A program made the position numbers and the translations under genes. DNA of 64,000 bases from Alistipes sp. (GTDB taxonomy: Bacteria > Bacteroidota > Bacteroidia > Bacteroidales > Rikenellaceae), in NCBI GenBank assembly GCA_017629035.1, contig JAGBXX010000014.1, positions 1-64,000 of the forward strand. The letters run 5' to 3'. Positions 51,691 to 59,984 of the stretch are shown here, in pieces. The first letter of the stretch is position 1; every line of letters starts with the position of its first letter. The notes beneath the pieces were generated by a model that ran no database searches, was not told where the DNA came from, and saw nothing but the letters and a program-made list of their open reading frames with translations.

Positions 51691-53358
51691 ATGAAAAAGA
51701 GATTATATATACTTTTTGCCCTCGTGGCCATGGTAACGACATCGTGCCAGAGGGAGATAGAGACAATACATGGTTTCGAGACCGACCTCGCAGCAATCGA
51801 GGCTGAGGCTCATGGTGGTGAGTTCAGAGTCTCGATACGCTCTGAAAAGGAGTGGACTGCCGTAACCGACGTGCCATGGATCATGGTATCACCGGCTAAT
51901 GGCCGTGGTGAGGTGCGCTGCGTGGTGAAGATCGACTCTACACTTATCAACGACAGCCGCTCAACAAGCATACGCTTCTCGTCTGAGGGTCAGGCACTCG
52001 ACATACTCGAGGTGGTGCAGCAGGGCTATGCCAAGATGATCGAGCCAAGCAGCGATGTTGTGACAATCAAGGCCTCGGCACCACGCACAGAGCGTAACTT
52101 CGAGGTGGAGATCAACACCAACGTGGAGTTCGACATCAAGGCCGACTATGGCCAGGATGAGGAGTGGCTCAAGGTCTACGACTACTCGCTCACGCTCGAC
52201 CGTGGAGCACGTCCACGCAAGACTGTGCTGAGCATAGACTGGAAGATGAACTCCGTGCCCGAGGCTCGTGAGGCAACGCTCAGACTATGCACCAAGTCGG
52301 GCGAGGAGTTATCGAAGATATGCGTTCGTCAGGCGGCAGCACCTCTTATCGAGGATAGTCGTGCGGGCGACTCGCTGGCGATTGTGACAATCTACGAGAA
52401 GCTCAACTGCTGGGCCGAGAGCACAATATCGACCACCGAGAGCATGAGCCACTGGGAGGCAATACGTCTATGGGAGGCGTCCGACCGTACACTCCCATGC
52501 AAGGAGGCGATAGGCCGTGTGCGTGACCTCGACTTGAGCTACTTCAACACCGAGGATGATCTTCCTGTGGAGCTCAAATATCTCAAGTATCTCGAGACTC
52601 TATCGCTCTATGGCAATGTAAATACCATGATTAAGGATATTCACATCTGCGAGGAGCTGTGCGATCTGGAGTATTTGAAGGCTCTGCGTATCGGCGCATT
52701 TGGTCTTGTGGAGCTTCCAGAGAGCTTCGTTAAGCTCGGCGACACGCTCGAGACCCTTGATCTTAACTCGAACAACTTTGTCGAGATTCCAGCGATCCTC
52801 ACTCAGGAGAACTTCCCACAGCTCAGATCCCTCGACCTTTCGAGCAACCGTCGACACATCATCGCCGACCTACGCTCTGCTACATCCTTTGACAAGGGTG
52901 TAGGTATGCACGACAAGGGCGAGCGTCTACGCAAACTATTCATGTGGGAGAACCTCGAGGAGCTCCTCCTCTCGTACAACTACCTCGAGGGAGGCATTCC
53001 AGAGTTTGAGCCAGGGGTTGATGGCGTAAGAGCATATAGCGCCGAGGATGTCACAGAGCGTGGCGACTCGATTAACTGGGCTGTGGAGCGAGGCTTGCCC
53101 TACATCCTTCCAAACATGCGTCGCCTGATGATCAACCTCAACTACTTCACAGGCAACATCCCCGACTGGTTACTCTACCACCCACGACTTCTGGAGTGGA
53201 GTCCCGAGAACCTTATCTACGTTCAGCAGGAGAAGGGCGTGGATAGCAACGGCAGAGCAGTGGGATTCTCCAACCAGCCTACATCGCGCGAGTACTATTT
53301 CGAGAAGTATCCGCTGCTTCGTGATCGTTTTGAGTTTAACGACGTAATTGAGGAGTAA
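51691..53358 (+). CDS. BACON plus leucine-rich-repeat surface lipoprotein
   Basis: 555 residues. Lipobox TTSC then QREIETIHG. Two BACON-like domains (EAHGGEFRVSIRSEKEWTAV, TDVPWIMVSP; then ERNFEVEINTNVEFDIK) precede an LRR region (LKYLETLSLYGNVNTM; ETLDLNSNNFVEIPAIL; LRSLDLSSNRRHI; MRRLMINLNYFTGNIPDWL). It is shorter than the preceding LRR protein and of a different domain order, so the two are not a simple tandem duplication. It starts 12 bases after the previous stop, and the protease starts one base after its own stop. Confidence 0.83.
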   Translation: MKKRLYILFALVAMVTTSCQREIETIHGFETDLAAIEAEAHGGEFRVSIRSEKEWTAVTDVPWIMVSPANGRGEVRCVVKIDSTLINDSRSTSIRFSSEGQALDILEVVQQGYAKMIEPSSDVVTIKASAPRTERNFEVEINTNVEFDIKADYGQDEEWLKVYDYSLTLDRGARPRKTVLSIDWKMNSVPEAREATLRLCTKSGEELSKICVRQAAAPLIEDSRAGDSLAIVTIYEKLNCWAESTISTTESMSHWEAIRLWEASDRTLPCKEAIGRVRDLDLSYFNTEDDLPVELKYLKYLETLSLYGNVNTMIKDIHICEELCDLEYLKALRIGAFGLVELPESFVKLGDTLETLDLNSNNFVEIPAILTQENFPQLRSLDLSSNRRHIIADLRSATSFDKGVGMHDKGERLRKLFMWENLEELLLSYNYLEGGIPEFEPGVDGVRAYSAEDVTERGDSINWAVERGLPYILPNMRRLMINLNYFTGNIPDWLLYHPRLLEWSPENLIYVQQEKGVDSNGRAVGFSNQPTSREYYFEKYPLLRDRFEFNDVIEE

Positions 53359-53359
53359 T

Positions 53360-55399
53360 ATGAGAAGATTTATCATACTTTTGGCTCTTGCGGCTATGGG
53401 CACGGCCTGCACCAAAGATTTTGAGCCAACACCCATAGTTGGGGGCGACAACACTCTTAATATACCATTCGACGCTACGCAGGGCGAGATTATCATCAAG
53501 TTCAAGCCAGAGATGGAGTCTATTCTCGACATGACAATGACTCGCTCTGGAGCTGAGGCCACACGTTCGGGCATACCCTCGACCGACGAGGTGCTCGACA
53601 TTCTGGGAGCATACTCCTTTGAGCGAGTATTTCCCGTAGACCCTCGCCACGAGGAGCGCACACGTGAGTCGGGCCTGCACCTATGGTATATCGTGCACTT
53701 TGACCACAACGAGGATATAGCCTCGGCCTACGAGCGCCTATCGCAGCTTGGCGAGGTCGATAAGTTGCAGTGCAACCGCAATATTGAGCGTGCCTACAAC
53801 CCTGCATCTAATCCACGCTTTATCAGCTGCGAGGAGGCTAATGCCTACGCCACAACACGTAGCTCCGAGGGGGCATTCAACGACCCTGAGCTCTATCGTC
53901 AGTGGTGCTACATCAACGATGGCACCGCCCCCTTTGCTCAGGAGTGGGCTGCGGTAATCGAGGGCTGCGACGCTGGCTGCGAGGAGGCCTGGAAGCTATG
54001 CACAGGCGACGAGGATATCATCGTCGCGGTATTCGACGAGGCGGTGATGTGGAACCATCCCGACCTCCAGGATAATATATGGGTAAACCATGCCGAGGAG
54101 CTCCATGCGGGCAAGGATGGTGACGGCAACGGATATATCGATGACCGCTATGGTTATAACTTTGTGCGCAACACAGGTATTACATCCTGGACATCGAACG
54201 GCAGCACAGGCCATGGCACTCACGTTGCTGGCACAGTGGCCGCAGTGAACGACAACGGCATAGGCTGCGCAGGTATCGCTGGTGGTGGCAAGGGCAAGGG
54301 CGGCGTGAAGATCATGACCTGCCAGCTCTTTGACGGCATGAACACCTGCTCACTGGCCATGGAGGCACGTGCGATGAAGTATGCTGCCGACAATGGTGCC
54401 GTTATCATACAGTGTTCATGGGGTTATAACTCCTCGAAGTCAAATGCTATTTTGGGCTACACCCCAGGCCCTGCAACCGAAGAGGAGTGGGCAGCGCTCT
54501 ACCCTCTGGAGAAGGAGGCTATCGACTACTTTGTGCACTGCGCCGGCTCGCCTAATGGTGTCATTGACGGAGGTCTTGCGATATTTGCCTCGGGCAACGA
54601 GTACGCAGCGCAGTCGTCGTTCCCTGCAGCATACTCTAAGTGCATCTCCGTTGCAGCTCTTGCTGCCGACTACACCCCAGCCTCATACTCGAACTATGGT
54701 AGCGAGGTGTTGCTCTCTGCACCAGGTGGCGATATGGAGTACTACGGCACACCAGGCATGAGCGACAACCAGTACAACGATAGCGGCATATTGTGCGAGC
54801 AGGGAGGTATCTTCTCAACGCTTGTCTTGAACGGCGTGGCGGGCTACGGATACTACGAGGGTACGTCGATGGCATGTCCTCATGTAGCGGGTGTTGCAGC
54901 TCTTGGACTATCCTATGCTAAGCAGCTCAAGCGCCACTTCACAGCCGAGGAGTTCCGTAGTCTGATGTATACTTCGGCTCGAGATATAGACAACTACTTC
55001 GTAGGAGAGAAGCTCTACTACCTACACCACGAGTCGGCAGGTGCTACGCCTACGAAGATGAACCTCGAGGAGTATCGTGGCAAGATGGGTCGTCTGACCG
55101 ACGCTGGTGCGCTACTCAAGGCTATCGAGGGCAGCGGTCGAGATATGATACTTCCGAACATCTGCCTTGGCGTGGGTGCTACAACAAAGCTCAACCTCGA
55201 CGACTACTTCACAACAGAGGCAACAGGCGTAGAGGTCGGCAACAGCGCCATAGCGACAGCCAAGCTCGAGGGCAAGATTGTGACAATCGAGGCTATTGCT
55301 GAGGGGCAGACAACACTCACACTCAAGTTCTCGGACGGCACCGAGCAGAGGTCGACAATCACCGTGCGCCGAAGCACAAACGACAAGGGTTGGTTGTAA
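53360..55399 (+). CDS. Subtilisin-family (S8) serine protease, lipoprotein
   Basis: 679 residues from the ATG at 53360, chosen over an upstream in-frame ATG (53348) because it follows GAGGAGTAAT and begins the signal peptide MRRFIILLALAAMGTAC (Cys17 lipobox). A pro-region with a fervidolysin-like pattern (GEIIIKFKPEMESILDM; VDKLQCNRNIERAY) precedes the peptidase domain. The catalytic triad is complete: Asp about 226 in IVAVFDEAV, His about 285 in GHGTHVAG, Ser about 503 in GTSMACPHVAG; the oxyanion Asn is in FASGNEYA. The Asp motif reads FDEAV instead of the common (I/L)DTG. The C-terminal ~100 residues form a BIG2-like beta domain. It would cleave proteins at the cell surface and feed peptides to SusCD. 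Confidence 0.93.
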   Translation: MRRFIILLALAAMGTACTKDFEPTPIVGGDNTLNIPFDATQGEIIIKFKPEMESILDMTMTRSGAEATRSGIPSTDEVLDILGAYSFERVFPVDPRHEERTRESGLHLWYIVHFDHNEDIASAYERLSQLGEVDKLQCNRNIERAYNPASNPRFISCEEANAYATTRSSEGAFNDPELYRQWCYINDGTAPFAQEWAAVIEGCDAGCEEAWKLCTGDEDIIVAVFDEAVMWNHPDLQDNIWVNHAEELHAGKDGDGNGYIDDRYGYNFVRNTGITSWTSNGSTGHGTHVAGTVAAVNDNGIGCAGIAGGGKGKGGVKIMTCQLFDGMNTCSLAMEARAMKYAADNGAVIIQCSWGYNSSKSNAILGYTPGPATEEEWAALYPLEKEAIDYFVHCAGSPNGVIDGGLAIFASGNEYAAQSSFPAAYSKCISVAALAADYTPASYSNYGSEVLLSAPGGDMEYYGTPGMSDNQYNDSGILCEQGGIFSTLVLNGVAGYGYYEGTSMACPHVAGVAALGLSYAKQLKRHFTAEEFRSLMYTSARDIDNYFVGEKLYYLHHESAGATPTKMNLEEYRGKMGRLTDAGALLKAIEGSGRDMILPNICLGVGATTKLNLDDYFTTEATGVEVGNSAIATAKLEGKIVTIEAIAEGQTTLTLKFSDGTEQRSTITVRRSTNDKGWL

Positions 55400-55401
55400 G
55401 G

Positions 55402-56184
55402 ATGCGACTGGTAAGGCATATAGCAGCTATTGTGACTCTTCTGGGCCTTGCTCTCCAGAGCGTAAGCGCACAGAGCGACAGGCTCCCTACACGTGAGGAG
55501 CTTGAGGGCGCTGTGCACCCCAAGCTCTCTATCACCGCTAAGCGAGGTGTTGCGGCCGAGAGTGCCACGATAGATATTGGCACAATAGAGAGCACGACGA
55601 GTGCAACGTGTGAGTTTGTAGTGCGCAACACCACATCGAGCACGGTGGTCATCACCCAGCTACGCTCAACATGCAGCTGCCTCAAACTACTCACACGCCC
55701 CAAGGCACTACGTGCAGGAGAGAGCATGGCAATCGAGGTGGAGTTCAACCCCTCGGGGCGTGAGGGTAAGTTCAGCAAGGAGGTATACATCTACACCTCG
55801 CTCGATGGCAACTACCCCACCGAGAAGCTGACGCTCAAGGGCGAGATATTGTCTAAGGATGAGTGGTCGCACCTACCTGTACGAATGGGTGTTCTGCGCC
55901 TGAGTCGCAAGAGCGTAACCCTTGATAACAAGAGCCGCTCGGCACGCATCGTAGTGGTCAACACCTCGGCAAACCCCATAACTCTAACCTCAAATCCAAC
56001 AACACCAGGTATAGAGTTTCGCACCGAGCCTCGGGTGCTTATGCCCAACGTGGAGTCCGACATTGTGATTAGCTACAAAACCACGAAGGAGATTACCAGC
56101 GAGATAGAGAGCATGTTGATAATCGAGGGGTGCGGCACAGCACGCCCAACAGAACGAATGATAAAGATAAAAATAAGAAGATAG
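55402..56184 (+). CDS. DUF1573 periplasmic/surface protein
   Basis: 260 residues from the ATG at 55402, two bases after the protease stop. It has a signal peptide (cleaved near SVSAQS) but no lipobox. A DUF1573 (Ig/ASH-like) domain is clear: IDIGTIESTTSATCEFVVRN, TCSCLKLLTRP with its CSC pair, and EVEFNPSGREGKFSKEVYIY. A second, weaker copy follows. DUF1573 proteins are common in Bacteroidetes with unknown function. Coupling to the protease suggests a linked role. Confidence 0.82.
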   Translation: MRLVRHIAAIVTLLGLALQSVSAQSDRLPTREELEGAVHPKLSITAKRGVAAESATIDIGTIESTTSATCEFVVRNTTSSTVVITQLRSTCSCLKLLTRPKALRAGESMAIEVEFNPSGREGKFSKEVYIYTSLDGNYPTEKLTLKGEILSKDEWSHLPVRMGVLRLSRKSVTLDNKSRSARIVVVNTSANPITLTSNPTTPGIEFRTEPRVLMPNVESDIVISYKTTKEITSEIESMLIIEGCGTARPTERMIKIKIRR

Positions 56185-56186
56185 AT

Positions 56187-56639
56187 ATGAGATATTTCAA
56201 ACCAATTTGCCTCATTGCGGCACTCTTAAGTCTTGTTGCTATGACAAGCTGCGAGAGGCCTACACCAACACCCCAGAGTGAGAAAATCGCTCTCACGTAC
56301 CAGATAATTGATGGCTGCTGGCAGCTCAGCCACCTGCAGGGCACGCCAATTTCGGAAGATACCTATCTATATATAGAGTTTGACCGCACGCAGCACCGCT
56401 ACACCATGTGGGATAATATGGACTCTATGTATGGCACCAAGACCACAGGCACATTTGCTATCAGCGAGCAGGATGGCACCTACACCCTATCGGGTACATA
56501 CGACTATGGCGTGGGCGTGTGGAACAACAAATATATCGTAGAGCTACCTGATGAGGATAGTATGTTGTGGAGGTCACAGGGCGAAAATTATGAGGTGATG
56601 GAGTTTGTGCGCATTGACAATATTCCCGAGCTGAACTAA
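56187..56639 (+). CDS. Small lipocalin-like lipoprotein
   Basis: 150 residues from the ATG at 56187, two bases after the DUF1573 stop; the longer in-frame ATG lies inside that gene. Lipobox MTSC then ERPTPTP. The body, IIDGCWQLSHLQGTPISEDT through YLYIEFDRTQHRYTMWD and GTFAISEQDGTYTLSG, fits the lipocalin-like barrels (DUF5004-like) of Bacteroidetes. Function is unknown; a small hydrophobic or substrate-binding role is possible. Confidence 0.75.
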   Translation: MRYFKPICLIAALLSLVAMTSCERPTPTPQSEKIALTYQIIDGCWQLSHLQGTPISEDTYLYIEFDRTQHRYTMWDNMDSMYGTKTTGTFAISEQDGTYTLSGTYDYGVGVWNNKYIVELPDEDSMLWRSQGENYEVMEFVRIDNIPELN

Positions 56640-56665
56640 AATAACAACTAATATAAAACTAAACT

Positions 56666-59092
56666 ATGAAGATCAGACAATTTGCAGTCGCTATTATGGC
56701 GGCGGTTGTTGCACTCGCAGGATGGAGTTGCGACAAGGAGCCTACTGAGACTCCCGTGGAGAAGCCAACGATTGGCATCATGGAGCCTGAGTTCAACGCC
56801 GAGACTATGGAGCTCAGCGTGATGATCGCCCCATCGACCGACACCGAGGCGTGGTACTGGATGGTTAAGGGTGGCATCGACACCGATGATGCTATGATGA
56901 CCAAGGAGGAGGGCGCAGCAGCCAAGGAGATTAAGTTCACGGTTAAGTATGGTGTGGAGTACACTATCACTGCCTATGCCGAGAACAAGGCGGGCAAGAG
57001 CGACATCGCAGAGAAGAAGTTCTGCGCTATGCCCGAGGGTGAGGTGGCTCTAACGATTGGCGAGATTACCATCAACGAAGATACATCTATGGCAGAGGCC
57101 ACTATCTACCCATCGAAGGCTACCGAGGTGTGGTACTGGCAGAGCTATGCTACGGATGAGGACAACTCTACATTGGACTGGAACGTCGTGGAGGGCAACA
57201 CAGAGATGGTTATCAGCTTCCCATACACTTGGGGTAAGACTATGGAGCTTCGTGCCTATGCCGAGTGTGGTAACATCACAAGCGATATAGTTACAGCAGA
57301 GTGCTTCTTCGAGCTTGCAGTGCCTACAATCACAGTATCTAAGCCTCACTTCGACGAGGCAACGATGACCGTGAGCTTCGACGTTACACCATCGGAGGAG
57401 ACAGACCACTGGTGCTATGGCATCAAGGGTGGCCAGCAGACAACAATCGAGGGCAACGAGGCCAAGAGTGTAGAGTTCAAGGTTGAGTACGACAAGGAGT
57501 ACGAGTTTATCTTCCGTGCAGAGAATGCTATCAACGAGGGCGAGGAGAAGGTTGTTGACTTCTGCGTTATCTCTCCAGTAGCTGAGGTTACTATCGAAAA
57601 CCTTACAGCCTACACTCTCGACGCTGTTGTAACAAAGAAGGAGCACTGCGTACGCTATGTGGCAGGTATTGTTCACACATCGGCTTACGACCGCAACACC
57701 TTCGTAGAGCAGGCACAGGCCTCGCTCAACCCAGATCCAAGCTACCCATTTGCTGTATTTAACTCAGCAACCGAGAGCCGCACATTCTCTGAGCAGGATC
57801 TCGTGCGCAACTCACGCACAGATAGCAACGAGAATGCTGGTATCATCCTTCTGCCAAATACTTCGTACACAATTGCCATATATGGCGAGAACCAGAAGGG
57901 TAACTACACCGTTACAACCAAGGAGGTAGTTGTCCCCGAGGCAGTGATCAACGGCGATACTGCTATCAGCGTCGAGGTATCTGAGGTAGGACTTACATCG
58001 GCTAAGGCTACGATAACTGCTGAGGCTGGCTGCAAGGTGCTCTCAGGATATATCGACCCAGCACTTGCTAAGGCCGACACTGAGAATCCTTTCGACTTCG
58101 AGGGTAAGAGCGACCAGGAGATCAAGGCCTACATCGCAAGTGCGGTGAAGGGTGTGCCTACAATCTACACCGAGCCATTCACATATACTCTCAGCGATCT
58201 CTTTGCTATCGACACTGAGTATATCGCCTACGCCGTAGCTATCAAGGATGGCAAGATTGGTGAGGTTACATTCGAGCCATTCAAGACCTTGCGTCCTTCG
58301 CTCACGGGCGTAGCAGAGATCACTGCTGCCGAGATCGTGCCACAGACATCTCACGAGACTCTCACCGTAAAGCTCACCGTAGACAGCAATGCCCAGAAGG
58401 TACGTCTTTATGCAGCTCCTGCGTCTGACCACTCAGCCTACGCCGACAACCTTGAGTATGTAATGGATGCTGACGAGTATCAGAACTACCGCGAGGAGTA
58501 CAACATCGAGAATGGCGTGGCTACATGCGTCGTTGACATCTACCACCCTGCTGCTAACTACTACATGTACGCTTCGGCAGTAGATGCTAATGGTCGTGCA
58601 GGTAAGATGGTATGTGTAACTAAGCTCGCTGGCCTCGACACTGAGTACTACACTACGATGGAGGAGGTTATCGAGGAGGGCTCACTCAGCTATAAGGGTA
58701 CTGGCGATGCAACACTCTTAGTCGAGGTTCAGGATGTTGTCGACGACCGTATCAGCGCAGTGCTCACAGCAACACAGTTCAGCGACAATGTTGACAAGGT
58801 ATGGTTCATCCGCTACAACGGTAAGATCTCAGAGGTAGAGAGCCAGGTTAAGGAGGCTCTTGTTGAGTATGTGGAGAAGAACAAGATTATCGGCTCGTAC
58901 AAGATTGCCAAGGAGGATATCGGCGTTAAGTATATCGACGGCGGCAGCTCATGGGATCCTAAGTACGAGGCACTTCAGTCGTACGACGACCAGTGGGGCG
59001 GCGACATAGTCGTGATGGTTATCCTTGATACTGACGGCAAGGTTAAGATTCACAGCTACTATGCTGCGGGCCGTGATGTTACAAAACTCTAA
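56666..59092 (+). CDS. Large repeat lipoprotein with FN3-like modules
   Basis: 808 residues, last gene of the operon. Lipobox GWSC then DKEPTETP. The first ~430 residues hold at least four similar beta-sandwich repeats with a recurring pattern: a TMxLSVMIxPSxDTEAWYWM or TMTVSFDVTPSEETDHWCYG strand and a FTVKYGVEYTITAYAENK or FKVEYDKEYEFIFRAENA strand. The remaining part is also beta-rich without a catalytic motif. It ends before a bidirectional terminator. It is probably an extended surface stalk or binding protein. Confidence 0.75.
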   Translation: MKIRQFAVAIMAAVVALAGWSCDKEPTETPVEKPTIGIMEPEFNAETMELSVMIAPSTDTEAWYWMVKGGIDTDDAMMTKEEGAAAKEIKFTVKYGVEYTITAYAENKAGKSDIAEKKFCAMPEGEVALTIGEITINEDTSMAEATIYPSKATEVWYWQSYATDEDNSTLDWNVVEGNTEMVISFPYTWGKTMELRAYAECGNITSDIVTAECFFELAVPTITVSKPHFDEATMTVSFDVTPSEETDHWCYGIKGGQQTTIEGNEAKSVEFKVEYDKEYEFIFRAENAINEGEEKVVDFCVISPVAEVTIENLTAYTLDAVVTKKEHCVRYVAGIVHTSAYDRNTFVEQAQASLNPDPSYPFAVFNSATESRTFSEQDLVRNSRTDSNENAGIILLPNTSYTIAIYGENQKGNYTVTTKEVVVPEAVINGDTAISVEVSEVGLTSAKATITAEAGCKVLSGYIDPALAKADTENPFDFEGKSDQEIKAYIASAVKGVPTIYTEPFTYTLSDLFAIDTEYIAYAVAIKDGKIGEVTFEPFKTLRPSLTGVAEITAAEIVPQTSHETLTVKLTVDSNAQKVRLYAAPASDHSAYADNLEYVMDADEYQNYREEYNIENGVATCVVDIYHPAANYYMYASAVDANGRAGKMVCVTKLAGLDTEYYTTMEEVIEEGSLSYKGTGDATLLVEVQDVVDDRISAVLTATQFSDNVDKVWFIRYNGKISEVESQVKEALVEYVEKNKIIGSYKIAKEDIGVKYIDGGSSWDPKYEALQSYDDQWGGDIVVMVILDTDGKVKIHSYYAAGRDVTKL

Positions 59093-59111
59093 GCCCTAAG
59101 CCTGAAATAAC

Positions 59112-59147
59112 AAAAGAGGCACTACCCATTGCGGTAGTGCCTCTTTT
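59112..59147. terminator. Bidirectional terminator after the SusCD-protease operon
   Basis: AAAAGAGGCACTACC / GGTAGTGCCTCTTTT, a 15-bp perfect stem with a 6-base loop. It serves the plus-strand operon and the convergent lpxC-lpxA operon. Confidence 0.95.
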
Positions 59148-59167
59148 CGATATTGCCTCATGTATTA

Positions 59168-59953
59168 TTATCGACGTGACATATACTGCTTGATCACACC
59201 ACGCTTAGAGCCACGAATAAACTCGATAAGCTTGTTGCGCTCTGCACTCTCAGGGATCTCTGCCTCGGCCTTATCGCAGCCTGCAAGGTAGTTGAGCTCG
59301 CTCTGGAACAAAACTCGGCAAGTGTTGTGGATAGACTCGATCTGCTCTGAGCTAAAGCCACGGCGTGAAAGACCCACTTTATTGATACCTGCGTAGTGAG
59401 TCTCGCCATTTGTTGCGATGATAAATGGAGGAACATCCTGAGTAACAAGAGCGCCACCCTGAATCATTGCATGGTCACCCACATGAATCCACTGATGGAG
59501 TGCTGCGTGGCCACCGATAACTACCCAGTCGCCAATCTCAACCTCGCCGGCAAGCGACACTCGGTTGGCAATAACACAGTTGCTACCCACAACATCGTCG
59601 TGTGCAACGTGTACATAGGCCATAAGGAGGTTGTTGTTGCCAACAACAGTAGTGCCACGTGATGCAGTACCACGAGCAATGGTCACACACTCACGGATAT
59701 CATTGTTATCGCCGATAACGGCTGTTGTCTGCTCGCCCGCAAACTTAAGATCCTGAGGCAAGCAAGCGATACATGCGCCTGGGTGAACCTTGTTGCCCTT
59801 GCCAAGACGTGCGCCATTGTAGATAATGGCATGAGGGCCAATCCAACAATCATCGCCGATTACTACGTCGCCCTCAACGTAGGCAAAAGGCTCAATGGTT
59901 ACGTTCTTACCGATCTTTGCATCGGGATGTACGTATGCCAAATTACTAATCAT
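59168..59953 (-). CDS. lpxA: UDP-N-acetylglucosamine acyltransferase
   Basis: 261 residues starting MISNLAYVHPDAKIGKNVTI; an in-frame ATG 123 bases upstream lies in the lpxC-fabZ 3' end and is rejected. The left-handed beta-helix hexapeptide repeats (IGKNVTIEPFAYVEGDVVIG) and the family motifs AYVHVAHDDVVGSNC (catalytic His) and GGHAALHQWIHVGD are present. It performs the first acylation of lipid A synthesis. It lies 31 bases after lpxC-fabZ. Confidence 0.97.
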   Translation of the reverse strand: MISNLAYVHPDAKIGKNVTIEPFAYVEGDVVIGDDCWIGPHAIIYNGARLGKGNKVHPGACIACLPQDLKFAGEQTTAVIGDNNDIRECVTIARGTASRGTTVVGNNNLLMAYVHVAHDDVVGSNCVIANRVSLAGEVEIGDWVVIGGHAALHQWIHVGDHAMIQGGALVTQDVPPFIIATNGETHYAGINKVGLSRRGFSSEQIESIHNTCRVLFQSELNYLAGCDKAEAEIPESAERNKLIEFIRGSKRGVIKQYMSRR

Positions 59954-59984
59954 ATAAAAGTTAATTTTGTTTGTGTCCTTACAG

